Assembly: GCA_002099365.1 (NCBI GenBank)
Contig: MSED01000003.1
Span: 186,001 to 250,000, forward strand
Reading direction: 5' to 3'
Origin: Phialophora verrucosa
Lineage: Eukaryota; Ascomycota; Eurotiomycetes; Chaetothyriales; Herpotrichiellaceae
Length of the DNA: 64,000 nt
The stretch's first letter is position 1, and each line of letters opens with the position of its first letter. The translations under genes and the position numbers were made by a program. This document shows positions 11,726-22,753 of this stretch, in pieces. Below the pieces are notes generated by a model. It searched no databases. It saw nothing but the letters and a program-made list of their open reading frames with translations, and was not told the DNA's origin.

Positions 11726-14700
11726 TCACAAGAACAACATTGAGCTTTCGCGGCGCCTGGCTTTAGTGGTCGCCGCGTTGTCGGGAGACATCATGTTGTT
11801 CGACCCGCCATACTGCGGGTTCCCTCCTTGCTGCTGGGGAGGTTGTGGAGGTGGGTACCTCGGGGCTGCCATGGGAATCTCATGGGGGATCGACACGTAC
11901 TGTCTGGACTCGTACGATGACTGAATGGGTGCGAACCCGAGATCCGTGGCGGGATCAAGCTGGTACTCGGACGGCCTCCCGAGTGCTTTGGCACCTGGGC
12001 CAACCCTTGCGTTTTGCGCAAAGCTGTCTTGGTTATACATCGGTGTCGGCAGGTCGGTGAACATCTGTCGACGGGGAGATCGAATGTCTTCGGGCGTAAG
12101 TGTGCCCTCCTCACGCTCGATCTCGATCGAGCGCACCGAGTCCCGCTCGACAGGCTTGTCGAAGATTGCATCAAAATCCGTCAGGAACATGGCAAATAGG
12201 GGTGCTGGAATATTGAGGGTGGGCGAGAAGACAATGCCGACATTCTTGATCGTCATCTTGTTGCGTTCGGCATTTTGAACCACCTCGAGCAGATATTGTG
12301 ACAGCGTCCGCAGGAGGGAGAAATTGGCCGATGGCAATTGGTGCACCAATGCATTGAACATGGCAATCTTTTGTGGCTTGTCTGGCAATTCTAGACCCTT
12401 CAGAAACTCAAGATGCAACTCTCGCGTGAGGATGGTCGAGGGCAGTTCTCTGAGATACGTCTTCAGCAGAGAGGCAACGGCATTGATGTCGTAATCCTCG
12501 TCCTCCGTCAGCAGATCGACATCACCTTCCATATTGAACCGATCCTTCAGCAGGCGAATGACGATGTTTGATCCGCTGAGTCGGAACAGGCCTTCTTCAT
12601 TGGTGGCGTGCTTGGCTCGGAGATATTCGACGCAGCGATACACCACGGCAGGAAGATACACATCGACGTCTGTGGGTGAGTAGTACTCTACTGCCTCTTG
12701 TAATTGCATCCCAAACACTGGCCGTACGTGCCCGCCGCGGTGAGCATTGAGCTCTGAACGTTTAGGCTGAGCTGGCTGCACAGGAGCCAGTTGCTCATAC
12801 GATGGTCTCCTGAAATGGAAGATATTGCGCTTCTTTTGCTCCCGCTCTTTGCTATTGCTGCTCCCGGTGGACTTGTTGCCCCAGCTTCCGGCGTCTGAAA
12901 TTACGGATCCGTTGATTGGGCCCGAGATATTGAAAGGCTTGGAGGCCGGGACGGGTTCCGGAACAAGGTCTGGAGTATGGCTGGATGCATTCGACGGAGA
13001 CGGCGTATCCACGTGCGTCTGGGGGCTGCTGTTGGATCGTGACTCTCCGTCCTCGTATCCGAGCTTGGGGACGTTTCTAGCCTCTTTCGCATGTGACGAC
13101 TGAACACCAGCCCCATACTGTGATTTAGGATCGACTGGCTTTTCATCAATGTAATGCAGCAACGTCTCCACCCACTCATCCCGCTCCGCATCACTCTCGG
13201 CGCAAAGCACGTGGCGAACATGGCTGTTCAGGTCTTTGCGCTTGGGTTCGAGGATGAGAAAGGCATGACGGAACTGATTCTCCGAATCGACCTCTGCCTG
13301 TGCTGCAGGGTCAGACTGCGTTTGCCGCCCGATGCGTGCATTGAGCAGCTTGATGGTACCGAGGTGCGCACCACCTGGGGCTTCAAAGTACCGCAATTCT
13401 GGACTGTCTAAGACGAAATATCGCGACTTCCATCCTCCAAAATTCTTGCCCTTCTTGGTCAGGTAGCCGGATTTGGTGGGGATGCCTGAGTTGGGTTCTT
13501 GACTTGGTTTCGGCTGCGCGTCTTCACGATTCTGTGGAGGCAGAGTGAGTTGGGGCTCTATGACCTCTGTTGACAGAAATCGACAAATGATCGCGGCCGC
13601 TTTCTCGTCCATGGGAGTGTCGAGCAGGTCGTCGAAGTAGGCGTTGATCGAACTCCTTCGGGCGTCCACCATCGCGGGGGCGTGGCCTAGGAAGAGTTTG
13701 CGGTCGGGCAGTTTTGGCAGATCGGCGCAGCGGGGCTTCAGTTGCTGGTCGAGGTTTGCAAGCAAGCTCGGGTATTTTTCAACCCGCCAAAGTTCAGATG
13801 CGGTTGCGCGTTCGAAGACTGACAGGCTGAACGATGCATTCTCTTCCTGCGGTCTCAGCCCAAGCATGCTGTTTCTTGAGGGCCGAAGTCGGGAAGAGGC
13901 CACCTTGACCTGGATCGATGGCAAAGCGTTTGGAGGCAATAAGAGGTCCGGCCAGCTGGGATCGGCAAGACGACGGCTGACTGATGGTACCTCCCCCGGG
14001 CTCAATGGGGACTCGTGAACTTGGCCGCGCTCTGCCTCGCCGCCAGGAGCAGTGTCCATCTTAGACAGTGACGAAGGACCCAGCTTCTTCTGGGGATCGG
14101 AAGCACCTGCTTGTGACTGGTACTGTGGAGCAGGTGCCTGGGTGCCAGGCGTGGTTGGCATGGGAAGAGGCATCTTCGGCGCACGGGGTGAAAGAGGGAA
14201 ATTGCCACCAGGTAGGCGTGGAGACATAGGTAATGCAGATCCCATTAGCGGGCGAGGACTCATGGGCAGACCAGGGCTTCGCAAAGGAAGTGAGAATTGA
14301 GTCGATGAAGCCACAGAACCTGAGGTCACAGATGATGGCGAAAGGTGACCTTGACGTGGAGGTACGACTTGGGTGACTTCAGCAGCAGCAGGTGGGAGAG
14401 GAAGCTGCTCCAGTGTCGTCCTATCTGCTTCTTCGCTTTTCGGCTTTTTGTCTCTCTTCGACCGACTTCTCGCTTCTTGCTCCTTTAGTGCAAGCAGCTC
14501 ACGGTCTCGATCGTCTTCTTCTCGAGTCTTACGCCGGCCTCGCTGAGCGGGGACCCGGTCCTCGTCTTCGTCCCCACTGACAATTGCCTCGGCCGGGACA
14601 ACAATCTGGTGATCTGGTATTTCCTCCTTCGCCGGACGAAGGTCAAGCGGTCTGGGCGGTGCCTTTCGAGAAGCTTGGAACGACTTAGAAGGCTTCTCTG

Positions 14701-15820
14701 AAAGCGGAGTAGCTTCAGTAACCGCAAAGCTGGGTTGGGCAAGATGCGTAGCGAGGCTCTGCATCTTGGGCGCCTGTTGTTGTAAGTGGAGGGGTGACGG
14801 TAGCATGGCAGGGTCGAGCGGCGAGCTCTGCACATGGGCATCGGTCGCGGCAGTCTTGCTCGGATTTTGCTGCTCTTGCCTCAGCTTCAGGTCCGACCCT
14901 GCCACCGGTATCGGTTCCTGGAGTGTGCCCGAGTGCTCGCCCTCGGACTGAGGCGAGTATCCTTCTTCCGCCTGCAGACGGCCGACCTGTGCAGGTGGAG
15001 GTTGAGCCTGGAACTCTTTCACCTTTTTCCTGTACCGATCTCTTTCCTTTGTCAGTCGCTCCAAGTCCTTGTTGAGACCTAACAAGAGCGCCCGCTGCTT
15101 GTCCACAAGTTTCCACAACTGCGCATTCTGGGTAGCCGCATGATTCTTGTCCCTCAGGAGGTGCAGTATCAGATTCTCTGCCGAACCAGCAGTAGCAATG
15201 AGGTTGAGGACCTCCTCTCGCGTCAGCTCTTTACCCTCACCAGCACTTCTGGCAACTTGCGAGGGATTCGAGATGCTGGAGATGGCGGAATCAATGGACG
15301 ACGTCCGCGGCATGTTGTTGGGTGGGTGCGCGCTCGTGGTGGATGTCAGCGAGCCGTAAGACTTCGGCGATTCTGATAGGAAATCGGCTCCTTGGTCTCT
15401 TTCGCTCTGCGAGCGCGATATGGTGTGTGTCTCTCTGTGGCTGGGCACAGCGTCCGATTCAGCTCGCGCACCACCGCGGTCGTTGCTCTCCTGCCACGTC
15501 AAGGGACTCTTGCCCTCGACTGTATTTCCGGCCGACCTCTTGCCAGACTCATTAGTTGGCGGTGGTATCTGTCCGACTAGATTATTTTCTTCTGAGACCC
15601 TGCGCTGCTGACCCGAAGGTGACCTTGAGCTGGACAGTGTGCTCAGGTAGTCGCGAGGGATTAAGCCACCTTGTAGCACCGAGGGGCCTTGCTGCTTGCG
15701 GGAGGCCAGACCGTACGGATGAGGACCGGCCAGCGGTGAAGTCGAAACAGCGGCGGCTGTTTGGGCCAGGCGATCCTGGGGAGACGGAGGGGGAATTGTG
15801 TCGCCGGTCAATTGGGACAT
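11726..15820 (-). CDS. BEM3-like Rho GTPase-activating protein (PX-PH-RhoGAP)
   Basis: One uninterrupted frame of 1,364 residues. In order: a long Ser/Pro-rich disordered N-terminus; a coiled coil near residues 230-270 (KDLERLTKERDRYRKK); a PX-like domain near 635-755; a PH domain near 780-895 (SGYLTKKGKNFGGWKSRYFVL); and a RhoGAP domain near 1030-1225. The RhoGAP domain contains EEGLFRLSGS, in which the Arg near 1075 is the expected catalytic arginine finger. The tail is Gln/Pro-rich. This domain order is that of yeast Bem3, a GAP for Cdc42 that acts at sites of polarised growth. PX and PH domains bind membrane phosphoinositides. I infer a role in polarity and hyphal growth. The length exceeds yeast Bem3, mostly through disordered sequence. 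Confidence 0.9.
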   Translation of the reverse strand: MSQLTGDTIPPPSPQDRLAQTAAAVSTSPLAGPHPYGLASRKQQGPSVLQGGLIPRDYLSTLSSSRSPSGQQRRVSEENNLVGQIPPPTNESGKRSAGNTVEGKSPLTWQESNDRGGARAESDAVPSHRETHTISRSQSERDQGADFLSESPKSYGSLTSTTSAHPPNNMPRTSSIDSAISSISNPSQVARSAGEGKELTREEVLNLIATAGSAENLILHLLRDKNHAATQNAQLWKLVDKQRALLLGLNKDLERLTKERDRYRKKVKEFQAQPPPAQVGRLQAEEGYSPQSEGEHSGTLQEPIPVAGSDLKLRQEQQNPSKTAATDAHVQSSPLDPAMLPSPLHLQQQAPKMQSLATHLAQPSFAVTEATPLSEKPSKSFQASRKAPPRPLDLRPAKEEIPDHQIVVPAEAIVSGDEDEDRVPAQRGRRKTREEDDRDRELLALKEQEARSRSKRDKKPKSEEADRTTLEQLPLPPAAAEVTQVVPPRQGHLSPSSVTSGSVASSTQFSLPLRSPGLPMSPRPLMGSALPMSPRLPGGNFPLSPRAPKMPLPMPTTPGTQAPAPQYQSQAGASDPQKKLGPSSLSKMDTAPGGEAERGQVHESPLSPGEVPSVSRRLADPSWPDLLLPPNALPSIQVKVASSRLRPSRNSMLGLRPQEENASFSLSVFERATASELWRVEKYPSLLANLDQQLKPRCADLPKLPDRKLFLGHAPAMVDARRSSINAYFDDLLDTPMDEKAAAIICRFLSTEVIEPQLTLPPQNREDAQPKPSQEPNSGIPTKSGYLTKKGKNFGGWKSRYFVLDSPELRYFEAPGGAHLGTIKLLNARIGRQTQSDPAAQAEVDSENQFRHAFLILEPKRKDLNSHVRHVLCAESDAERDEWVETLLHYIDEKPVDPKSQYGAGVQSSHAKEARNVPKLGYEDGESRSNSSPQTHVDTPSPSNASSHTPDLVPEPVPASKPFNISGPINGSVISDAGSWGNKSTGSSNSKEREQKKRNIFHFRRPSYEQLAPVQPAQPKRSELNAHRGGHVRPVFGMQLQEAVEYYSPTDVDVYLPAVVYRCVEYLRAKHATNEEGLFRLSGSNIVIRLLKDRFNMEGDVDLLTEDEDYDINAVASLLKTYLRELPSTILTRELHLEFLKGLELPDKPQKIAMFNALVHQLPSANFSLLRTLSQYLLEVVQNAERNKMTIKNVGIVFSPTLNIPAPLFAMFLTDFDAIFDKPVERDSVRSIEIEREEGTLTPEDIRSPRRQMFTDLPTPMYNQDSFAQNARVGPGAKALGRPSEYQLDPATDLGFAPIQSSYESRQYVSIPHEIPMAAPRYPPPQPPQQQGGNPQYGGSNNMMSPDNAATTKARRRESSMLFL

Positions 15821-17372
15821 TTTGGAGCAACTCGGTCAGGCTGCATCGGGAACCGGCGTGTTTAACTCGGAGCCATTATTGGTACAGAAACAGGGGAAGA
15901 AACACTTGGAGCCCGCTGACAGGCCAGCTGTGCGAAGCGGCGTGAAGAGGAGTTGCAGCGTCGCAGGAGACTCACGGCTCGCATAGAGCCCGACGGAGAA
16001 GGCCTTGGATTCGCTGGAGCTCCGTACAGCAGCACGAGCTGGACGTGTAGTTTGAGGTGTGGCAGTTAAGCGCCGGGAAGACGTCGATATGCAGGTGATT
16101 GGTGTAGACGAGGGTGCTACGAGGGTGGAGGTGGATGTGAAGGTACCAGGTCGAAGGCCACTGCGAGCGTCCAACTGGCTCCCACTCGTTTGCTAAGTCC
16201 TTCAGAAAGACGCAATCAGCCTCCACTAGAGGACCTAAGTAGAAGCCTACGCCTTCGTCTTCGACGCGTGTCCGAATCCAAATATTGTTGATCTCCTCGA
16301 GCCTTGACAATTTGTCAGTGCGCCGACTCCGATTTGACGTCTGGCGTGGCTCTCGCACGAGCCAGCATCTGGTCTCGCTGCTGCAAGGAAAACGGTCGGT
16401 CTCATCTGGCAGAGTTGCGCCTGGTCGAATTCTCAAACATTTGCGGCAGTGGATGAAACAAACGTGTTCGGCTCGCTGTCACCTCCTCGCTGCTAATGGG
16501 CTAGAGCCACGCCTAACAGCCGCCTAGAGCTGCAGCTTTACCCAGAAGTGGCACCCTCCCCAGGTTGCGTTTGGCTCTCGAGGTCATCCTGGTAACTCGA
16601 TAAGATTCTGGACCCTGAAAATCCGTCAAGCGAAGCGAAGGTTACTGTACGTGCAGAACTACGAAGGTGTCCCCTTTCCCCTGCTTGACAGACTTGGATA
16701 GCCGACTTGCAAGAGCATTGCCCACGCCGCACTCACATGGACTGCTTGGGCTTACGGAATGCTGTGATGCGCTTTCCTGTAAAAGTCCCTTGCGAGGAAC
16801 CCCTCCATCATGTCGATGCGATGTTTCAGCTACAGGAACACATTTGTCGGTCCGAGTCCTTCCGTATGATTGGCCTCCTCCGGCCCTGGACTCAATCCAA
16901 TCACCTCTCTATCTCTGGGTTCCATGCACATCACGAACACTCTTTCACAGCGGCCAGATCTGTTTGTGGCCATTCAGCATTCTGGAAACGACATCTTCCG
17001 GATTCTTCAGGATCGCTACTTGGCTCCCGCTGACCATCATCCAGAACTGAGGGTGTCCTCGCACGAGCTGTCTGCGCTGGCACCACATAATCAGGACTCC
17101 GGAATCCCTCTCTGGAGGCCACCCCTTCCAACAAGAGGCAAAGTCCTGTTATTGCTGCTCGTCTCCAGGAGCAGTCTGTTCGGGCGGCTTCCCGGAAAGG
17201 AAAGTTGCATCTTGGTGAAGTGAAGCATGCACAGTATACCGGCGTCGAGGGCAAGAGACCTCCGATTTTGATAACCTTACGCCGAGTGCCCTTGGTGTCT
17301 CCTACCCGGTAGCGTGGCTCTTGCGCTCCCTCGATGATTGTTTCAGCACATGCACACGAAGCATACACGTCA
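15821..17372. other. intergenic, nothing recognised
   Basis: About 1.55 kb upstream of the RhoGAP gene and downstream of the HCNGP-like gene. Only short frames without domains. It presumably includes the RhoGAP promoter. Confidence 0.4.
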
Positions 17373-18119
17373 TCAAGGCCGTTTCCGTTTATTTGGGATT
17401 TCGGCCGTCGACTCTCGACTGGAACTGCGAGAAGTCCCTGCTGAAGCGAACTCGATGTTTCTCTTTCCGGCAGCCGAGAGAGCCTTCTTAGTCGCCTGTT
17501 CTTGCTCTCTCAGACCCTGTTGGCTGCGGAGAAGCTCCTCCTTGTATGCAGCGGGCGGAAATCCCGTGGGGTTGAAGACCTCCACTGGCAGAGACGTTTT
17601 GTACTGATCATGGTCCTCTAGGCCTGCCCTCTTGGTCATCGCAGCCAGTAGGCCCGGATTTCTGAAGGTGGACTTCTTTGCCAGGTCCTCGTTGAAATGA
17701 ACCCCCTTCGCTTTGAGTTCTAAGAATCGCTTGAACTTCCCATTGAGTGCTGGATCAGGAGAACCCGGGGGCGAAGGCGGTATGGACGTCATGGGATGAG
17801 TCGCCTGCGTGAGATCATGGATAGTCTCACGTTCGGACATTCGGTGTTGAGGCTCAAACGGCTGTTCCTGCTCAAGGTCGCCCAATTGTGCGGGCATCGT
17901 AGGACCTACCATCGGGCCGTCCTCACGAATGTCTTTGGCAGCTGCTTCATGGCCATTTCTCGCTGTAGCAACCTCTTTTGTTTGGGTTGTGCCATTCGCT
18001 GCAAGCTTCAGACCTGGAGCCGCATCGTTCGAAGAAAGTGGCGAGGGTCCAGCTCCTCTGGTGGGTGATTCATCCTCATTGTCACTACTTTCATAGCCTA
18101 CGAGACCAAGGCCGCTCAT
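17373..18119 (-). CDS. HCNGP/SAP30BP-like nuclear protein
   Basis: About 248 residues from the ATG at 18119. I prefer it to the in-frame ATG at 18143 because family members begin with a Met-x-Gly-Leu-Val-x-Tyr-type motif, seen here as GLGLVGYESSDNEDE. The N-terminal half is disordered and acidic. The conserved HCNGP block follows: GKFKRFLELKAKGVHFNEDL, then FRNPGLLAAM and YKTSLPVEVFNP. The C-terminus is Lys/Arg-rich (NKRKRP), consistent with a nuclear protein. Human SAP30BP has been linked to transcriptional repression and to splicing of short introns; by extension this may be a splicing or transcription accessory factor. It is divergent from PRE7 across a gap of about 240 bp. Confidence 0.85.
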   Translation of the reverse strand: MSGLGLVGYESSDNEDESPTRGAGPSPLSSNDAAPGLKLAANGTTQTKEVATARNGHEAAAKDIREDGPMVGPTMPAQLGDLEQEQPFEPQHRMSERETIHDLTQATHPMTSIPPSPPGSPDPALNGKFKRFLELKAKGVHFNEDLAKKSTFRNPGLLAAMTKRAGLEDHDQYKTSLPVEVFNPTGFPPAAYKEELLRSQQGLREQEQATKKALSAAGKRNIEFASAGTSRSSSRESTAEIPNKRKRP

Positions 18120-18357
18120 TCTGCGCGCGAGAGAGAATGGCACGGTCAGCCCCAGATGAGTTCAGGTTGGATGGTGATTCAAGTTCAAGAAAACAAGGCG
18201 GGTACCTGTGGCGCACCAGGTTGTGGCTTGGCACATTTCACGAGCCACAGCGGCGCCCGTCCGATTAGGCTGAGCACTTGCGTACTTTCGAAGAGACATT
18301 CAATACCTCAAGCTCGTCTCTCCTTCAACCCCAGTCTCCCATCTACATAGTCTCACA
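18120..18357. promoter_or_regulatory. divergent promoter, HCNGP-like / PRE7
   Basis: The 238 bp between two start codons on opposite strands must hold both core promoters. No individual element was identified. Confidence 0.55.
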
Positions 18358-19210
18358 ATGGCTTCCTTGATGAATGCAGGGCCTATTGCCTCAGATCAGC
18401 CGAGCTACTCGTTTTCCAATGCAGCTACTGGACCGCTTCAAGCGGCTGGTACCAGACAACACGCATTCTATCCGTGAGTTCTCACCCATGACAGCCCGGA
18501 GCTCAGGAACTGATCCGCACAGATACACGGACAACGGCGGCTCGACGTTAGGCATCACAGGCGCCGACTTCGCCATCCTAGCAGGTGACACGCGTTCCAC
18601 GTCAGGCTACAACATCAACTCGCGGTTCGTGCCCAAACTGTTCCGCATCGGCGAAGACTCCTCAGATGAACAAACATCCCGCATCGTGCTCGCAGTGGTG
18701 GGCTTCGCAGCCGATGGCAACGCGCTGAAAGAACGCCTTGACGCGATCGTCAAAATGTACAAATACCAACACGGCAAGCCCATGAGCGTGAAAGCATGCG
18801 CGCAACGACTGTCTACAATCCTGTACCAGAAGAGATTCTTCCCCTACTACGTGCACGCAATTCTCGGCGGGCTGGACGAAGATGGAAAAGGAGCACTCTA
18901 CTCATACGACCCGGTGGGGAGCTATGAGCGAGAACAATGTCGAGCGGCGGGCGCGGCGGCGAGTCTGATCATGCCTTTCCTGGACAACCAGGTCAACTAC
19001 AAGAATCAATACATTCCGGCGTCGGGCAAGGGACATGATTTGCAGCAGCGGCAGATTGAGCAGTTGCCAAAGGATGTGGTTGTCGGATTGGTCAAGGATG
19101 CCTTCACCAGTGCGACGGAGCGGCATATTGAGGTGGGCGATGGGTTACAGATGCTCGTGATTACGAAGGAGGGGATTGAAGAGACGTTCACGCCACTCAA
19201 GAGAGACTAA
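18358..19210 (+). CDS. PRE7: 20S proteasome subunit beta-6
   Basis: Two exons (18358-18473, 18523-19210) with a 49-bp intron (GTGAGT...CAG) give 267 residues. The junction creates PYTDNGGSTLGI, the conserved start of the mature beta-6 core. Further signatures are LAGDTRSTSGYNINSR, FFPYYVHAILGGLDEDGKG, YDPVGSYEREQ and the long IMPFLDNQV segment, which closely follow yeast Pre7 (PSMB1). Beta-6 is one of the non-catalytic beta subunits of the 20S core and lacks the catalytic N-terminal Thr of the active subunits. The ATG at 18358 is chosen because it gives a short propeptide that splices in phase. The gene is convergent with PNO1, whose stop lies 256 bp away. Confidence 0.95.
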
Positions 19211-19466
19211 ACCCGCAATCAGAACTGTATGCATAGCTCGGCGAAAGGGGATCAGGCTCAGAGATATCCGAAGGGCAGGCAGGTGGTTTGCCTAAGCCCA
19301 TCACAAATCGCTCTATCTCATGTCTTGAAATTCTCAGCTTTCAACTGCTGATGACCGTCCGCGCAGCGCCCAGCCCACCTGTTTTCTCCGTAGAACCTTC
19401 CAACGCCCTAATGCATGCCCTGTCTTCATATTCGGTCGTGATATCCGCGATACTTGGCGCCGATGA

Positions 19467-20261
19467 CTAGAACCTCTCCTTCATTCGACTCGCCACCGTC
19501 CTCAAATTCCCATAAACCTTGCCCGGCGGCGCGCCGAGAATCAGACTTACGACCGCCTCCCTCGCAATTCTGATATTCTGGAACCCACCGAGAATGTGGA
19601 TCTTGGTGTCGGCCAACACCACTCTCGTCTTACTCGTATTCTCGATCGCAAACTTCGTCTTGCCATCCTTGCCTGCTATCCGCCCGATCGCGCGGCCCAG
19701 GTGCTCGCCCTGCAGGGTCTTGACATCCTTGATCTCAAACGTCTCGATGTACAGATCGTCAAGCCGTAGCAGCGCAATGGCATCGTCGACATCAAACCCC
19801 AAGGTAAAAGCCTTGACAAAGTCCTCGCCTTTCTGCAGTGCGCCGGCGTCCGTGGTGAATTTCGAGGTGCGCAGCTCCACGGCTTTGGATTTGATGTTCA
19901 TGCGCACCTGGAGTTTCAGGTGCTCGACTAGAGGCGGGTAGATCTTGGACCAGGAGTTCTTGAGCGGAGACATGCGGTGTGGTGGGATGGGGACCTTGCG
20001 GGACTGGATTCGGATTGCTGTGTCTGAGATGGAGGATGAGGAGGGGATGGCGGGGAGGAAGCGCGGGCGGCCTTCTTCGTCTACTTCCATGGACGAGTCT
20101 AGTTCTGATGGTCTCTGTGAAGGTGATGTTTGTAGTTGAGGCTCTGTTATAATGTCGAGGTCTTGTTCTTCATCGTGCGTCGTAGTGGGTAGCGGGATGT
20201 TTTGCGGCTCTGAGTCTGCAAGGGCAGCAGGAGCGCGCTGCAGCGCTGTTGGAGCAGGCAT
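19467..20261 (-). CDS. PNO1: PNO1/DIM2 ribosome-assembly KH protein
   Basis: 264 residues from the ATG at 20261. The frame is open further upstream, but that extension is unlike the family and overlaps the divergent promoter. After a disordered acidic N-terminus comes the conserved core: IPPHRMSPLKNSW, ELRTSKFTTDAGALQKGEDF, VDDAIALLRLDDLYIE, then the KH region with LGRAIGRIAGKDGKTKFAIEN and IHILGGFQNIRIARE. The core ends at the highly conserved PGKVYGNLR. Yeast Pno1 (Dim2) is an essential factor in 20S pre-rRNA processing and partners the Dim1 methylase and the Nob1 nuclease. It is expected in the nucleolus and on pre-40S particles. Length agrees with yeast (274 aa). Confidence 0.95.
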   Translation of the reverse strand: MPAPTALQRAPAALADSEPQNIPLPTTTHDEEQDLDIITEPQLQTSPSQRPSELDSSMEVDEEGRPRFLPAIPSSSSISDTAIRIQSRKVPIPPHRMSPLKNSWSKIYPPLVEHLKLQVRMNIKSKAVELRTSKFTTDAGALQKGEDFVKAFTLGFDVDDAIALLRLDDLYIETFEIKDVKTLQGEHLGRAIGRIAGKDGKTKFAIENTSKTRVVLADTKIHILGGFQNIRIAREAVVSLILGAPPGKVYGNLRTVASRMKERF

Positions 20262-20527
20262 GTTGTCTCCGGTTGCTTTTGCTGGTTTATTCTTCTCTTG
20301 AGCACCTGATGGTCGTGTTGGGCGGTGGTGATCAGCAGAGAAATTTCTCCGCAGTGTGGAAAAATGGATGTGGACGTGCATGTCGCTGTCTCCGCACCAG
20401 CGACGGACGAGGCCTTTCGAGTTTGCAGTTGCATCATCTTGCACATGCATTTGTCTCGTCACCACATCACCGGCACAGAGGCGTCCGCACATTCTGTATT
20501 CCTCTCAAGCAACATGTCGTGTCAATC
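20262..20527. promoter_or_regulatory. divergent promoter, PNO1 / MDM31
   Basis: The 266 bp separating the start codons of two divergent genes. It contains an inverted CCAAT-like context and short AT-rich stretches, but no element can be assigned firmly. Confidence 0.5.
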
Positions 20528-22753
20528 ATGACGGAAGCCTTATTTCGGGGCATTTGTGATGTCTCGAGAACCGCTGCTATCGCGCCACGAGCGACACGGG
20601 TTGCCCAGCGCCGCACACCCTGCGTCGACCGAAGCTTCAGATACCATGTCCCGAGACGGATATCAACCACCAACACCGCCGAAAACACCTTCGGCTACCA
20701 TGGACAGTCTGTAAGACTTATCTCAATGCCAGGGGCGTGTCAGCATCAGAGTTGGCTCCAACGACTCGACCAGCCGCGATGGAGGGTAATTCCCTCACGG
20801 CCGAATTGTCTTGCTGTGCGAAATATTCACACCTGCAATCCCGGGGTTCTAGGGCTTCGACAACGCGGTGGAGTGCTTGAGGACCGTCTAACTGGTCGTT
20901 TCATTTTCATAGATCGTCGAGATCTTCATGCTACTCGAGCTCTCCGAGAGAAATCGCACAAGGAAAGAGATGGACAGTACAGACAAGATGGCATAGAGAA
21001 TGCATCGGAAACGGCAGCAGGGGAAAATCCTTCAAAGGCTGGTCCAGGACAGCAACAACACGGGCATTCAAGCAGCTTCTACGATAGACTATACATGCCG
21101 CAATTCCACCGCCCAACAAAGCAAGAACTTCTGGCCGCAGCTACTGGGTTCTGGTCCAGACTCAAGGTGCACTTCAAATGGTTCACCATTAAGAGCAGCC
21201 GGCCTTTCAACATGGACGAGATTGTTGGATTTATCTCGTGGATCGCGCTGGGTCATGTCATCTGGTTCGTCATTGGTACAACCACATTTGTCTCCTTGGC
21301 CATTTTAGCCATCAACACCGTCTTCGCGCAGGAGACCCTGGCTGGTTGGATTGGGAACTACCTGACCAAATCCTCGGGCTTGCACGTCGTCTTTGAGTCT
21401 GCCATTGTACCCAAATGGGGTGACGGCGTCATCACGTTTAAGAACGTCTTTGTCTCCCGAAGACCGGGTCGGACCAAGTCAAACGTGTCCAAGGGTTCGC
21501 CAGAAGCAGCCGCCCAGGCATCATCCACCGAAGACCCCGTCCCCCCCGAAGAGCAGAATTACACCCAATTTGACATCACCGTTGGGGAGATCAATGTGAC
21601 CTTGTCGTTCAACAAATGGTGGAACTCGAAGGGTCCGTTGCAGAATGTCGAGGTCAAGCACGTGCGAGGCGTTGTCGACCGAACCCATGTCTTCGCAACG
21701 GGTGAGCAGATCGATCCGAAATCATACCGACACGAGCATAACCCTGGGGACTTTGAAATTGAGTCCTTCAAGATCGAGGATCTGCTACTGACTGTGCTTC
21801 AACCGGAGGGTTTCAGGCCCTTCCCTGTCAGCATCTACACCGCAGACTTGCCCCGACTGCGGAAACAGTGGCTATTCTACGACTTCCTCTCCGCCAACAG
21901 CATTACCGGAGAATTCGACAAGTCCCTGTTCACGATCCATCCTCGCCAGACGCATTCCTATACTGGCGTTCAACTCAACGATCCCGAAAATCCCTCCAAT
22001 GAACCTTGGAAGAAGCAGTCTCGCATTCGTATTGACGGGATCAACATTGATCACATAAATCGGGGCGCAACCGGACCTTTGTCCTGGATACACGAAGGCA
22101 ATGTCGATATCGTGGCCGACATTATGATCCCTAACGACAGCGATGACTCGGTGATAAAGGTCATGACTGATTTCTACGAGCGCATGGAAGCCACTCTTAC
22201 TTCCAAGAAACATCTCGAGCAACAGCACCCCGATGAATATGCCTCCGGGGATGAACCGGTGGCCGTTGGTGGGGTAGTCGTACCTTCGCCGGGCGCTCAA
22301 GCCGTGAGAGAAGAGGACAAGCGCTTCCTTGTTATGGATTTGCGAGTCCATCTCAACGACGTTCGAGCTGTGGTGCCGCTGTTCACCCGTGACCTGTCAT
22401 ACATCAACAACGCGCTCATCCGGCCCATTGTCGCCTATATCAACTCGCGACGCACATTCATTCCCATCAACTGCAGGGTCGTCAAGCGGCTATCAGATTT
22501 CGACGGCAGTTGGACGGTCTTTGACTCTGGCTTGATGGACGACTTGTCGGCCGAAGTGTACGATGCCTTTGCGCGGGATGTCACGGACGAGCAGGCACGA
22601 TTGAGACGGTTTAAAAAGGTTGGGCTCTGGAGTTTGCAGCTTGCGGTGCAGGCGATTTTCCTGGTGAGTCTAGAGCACCCTTGACCTGGACTACACCGTC
22701 TTCTCCAGTTCTGCTAACAAACTTGGCAGGGCATGGCAGGCAATATCGCGTAA
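20528..22753 (+). CDS. MDM31: mitochondrial distribution and morphology protein 31
   Basis: Main exon 20528-22663, a 66-bp intron (22664-22729), then a 24-bp last exon encoding GMAGNIA and stop. About 719 residues. The start at 20528 gives an Arg-rich, acid-poor N-terminus expected of a mitochondrial presequence. The core has a first membrane helix (WIALGHVIWFVIGTTTFVSL), conserved blocks such as GDGVITFKNVFVSR, NVTLSFNKWWNSKGP and SWIHEGNVDIVADI, and a second hydrophobic segment at the C-terminus. Yeast Mdm31 is an inner-membrane protein needed for mitochondrial shape, inheritance and lipid homeostasis, working with Mdm32. A possible N-terminal intron beginning near 20712 (GTAAGA) cannot be excluded, so the presequence is less certain than the core. 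Confidence 0.88.

Noticed and set aside
15972..16436. 154-codon minus-strand frame upstream of the RhoGAP gene
   Set aside because: Continues past no conserved motif; likely chance within the promoter region.
20262..20492. 77-codon N-terminal extension of PNO1
   Set aside because: Unlike the family, overlaps the divergent promoter, and the ATG at 20261 gives the expected length.
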